A stretch of 6,232 bases of DNA, taken from positions 1 through 6,232 of the forward strand of contig DKLU01000082.1 in NCBI GenBank assembly GCA_002455915.1, given 5' to 3'. Each line of letters starts with the position of its first letter. Position 1 is the first letter of the stretch. Positions 6,214-6,232 of the stretch are shown here, one piece after another. The stretch comes from Chryseobacterium sp. UBA6632. GTDB lineage: Bacteria > Bacteroidota > Bacteroidia > Flavobacteriales > Weeksellaceae. Position numbers and translations under genes: made by a program. A model generated the notes under the pieces. That model was not told where the DNA came from. It did no database searches and saw nothing but the letters and a program-made list of their open reading frames with translations.

Positions 6214-6232
6214 AATATCGTAATTTGGATAA

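Overview
The window is AT-rich. Every gene I can support lies on the minus strand, so transcription runs from high to low coordinates. The protein sequences point to a flavobacterium of the Chryseobacterium type (Bacteroidota). The grounds are a mevalonate-pathway decarboxylase, the absence of Shine-Dalgarno sequences with A/T-rich start contexts instead, a Bacteroidota-style candidate promoter (ATTG, 20 bp, TAAATTTA), and microviridin-like precursors of the kind known from Chryseobacterium. This is an inference, as there is no rRNA or other marker.

Right part (about 6213 down to 3625): a compact graspetide (omega-ester peptide, microviridin superfamily) gene cluster. In transcription order it holds two paralogous precursor peptides of 72 aa (5995-6213) and 74 aa (5727-5951), a perfect 13-bp hairpin with a U-rich tail (5653-5682), an ATP-grasp ligase of the MvdC/MdnB type (4647-5633), an ATP-grasp ligase of the MvdD/MdnC type that overlaps it by 38 nt (3668-4684), and a terminator (3625-3644). 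Both precursors carry the microviridin leader signature PFFAxFLEKQ and end in the classical bicyclic/tricyclic core TxKYPSDxD[ED]. Between leader and core each has three further short T-x-x-x-x-D modules, mostly TxPxxD. In the upstream precursor the four module threonines are spaced exactly eight residues apart. The expected products are therefore multi-ring peptides: a string of single omega-ester rings ending in a microviridin cage. The hairpin between precursors and ligases probably sets a high substrate-to-enzyme ratio. No transporter, peptidase or acetyltransferase gene is in the window, and the cluster may continue beyond 6232. The closest described system I know is chryseoviridin (CdnA/CdnC) of Chryseobacterium, so the class is known while these particular peptides may not be.

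Left part (3430 down to 1): an apparently unrelated housekeeping set. It holds an NAD(P)-dependent epimerase/dehydratase-type reductase (2417-3430), a long-chain acyl-CoA synthetase coupled to it by an ATGA stop/start overlap (654-2420), and the N-terminal 204 residues of diphosphomevalonate decarboxylase mvaD (1-612), cut by the window edge. A candidate promoter lies just ahead of the epimerase gene. The 237-bp spacer 3431-3667 separates the two transcription units. No RNA genes, CRISPR arrays or mobile elements were seen.
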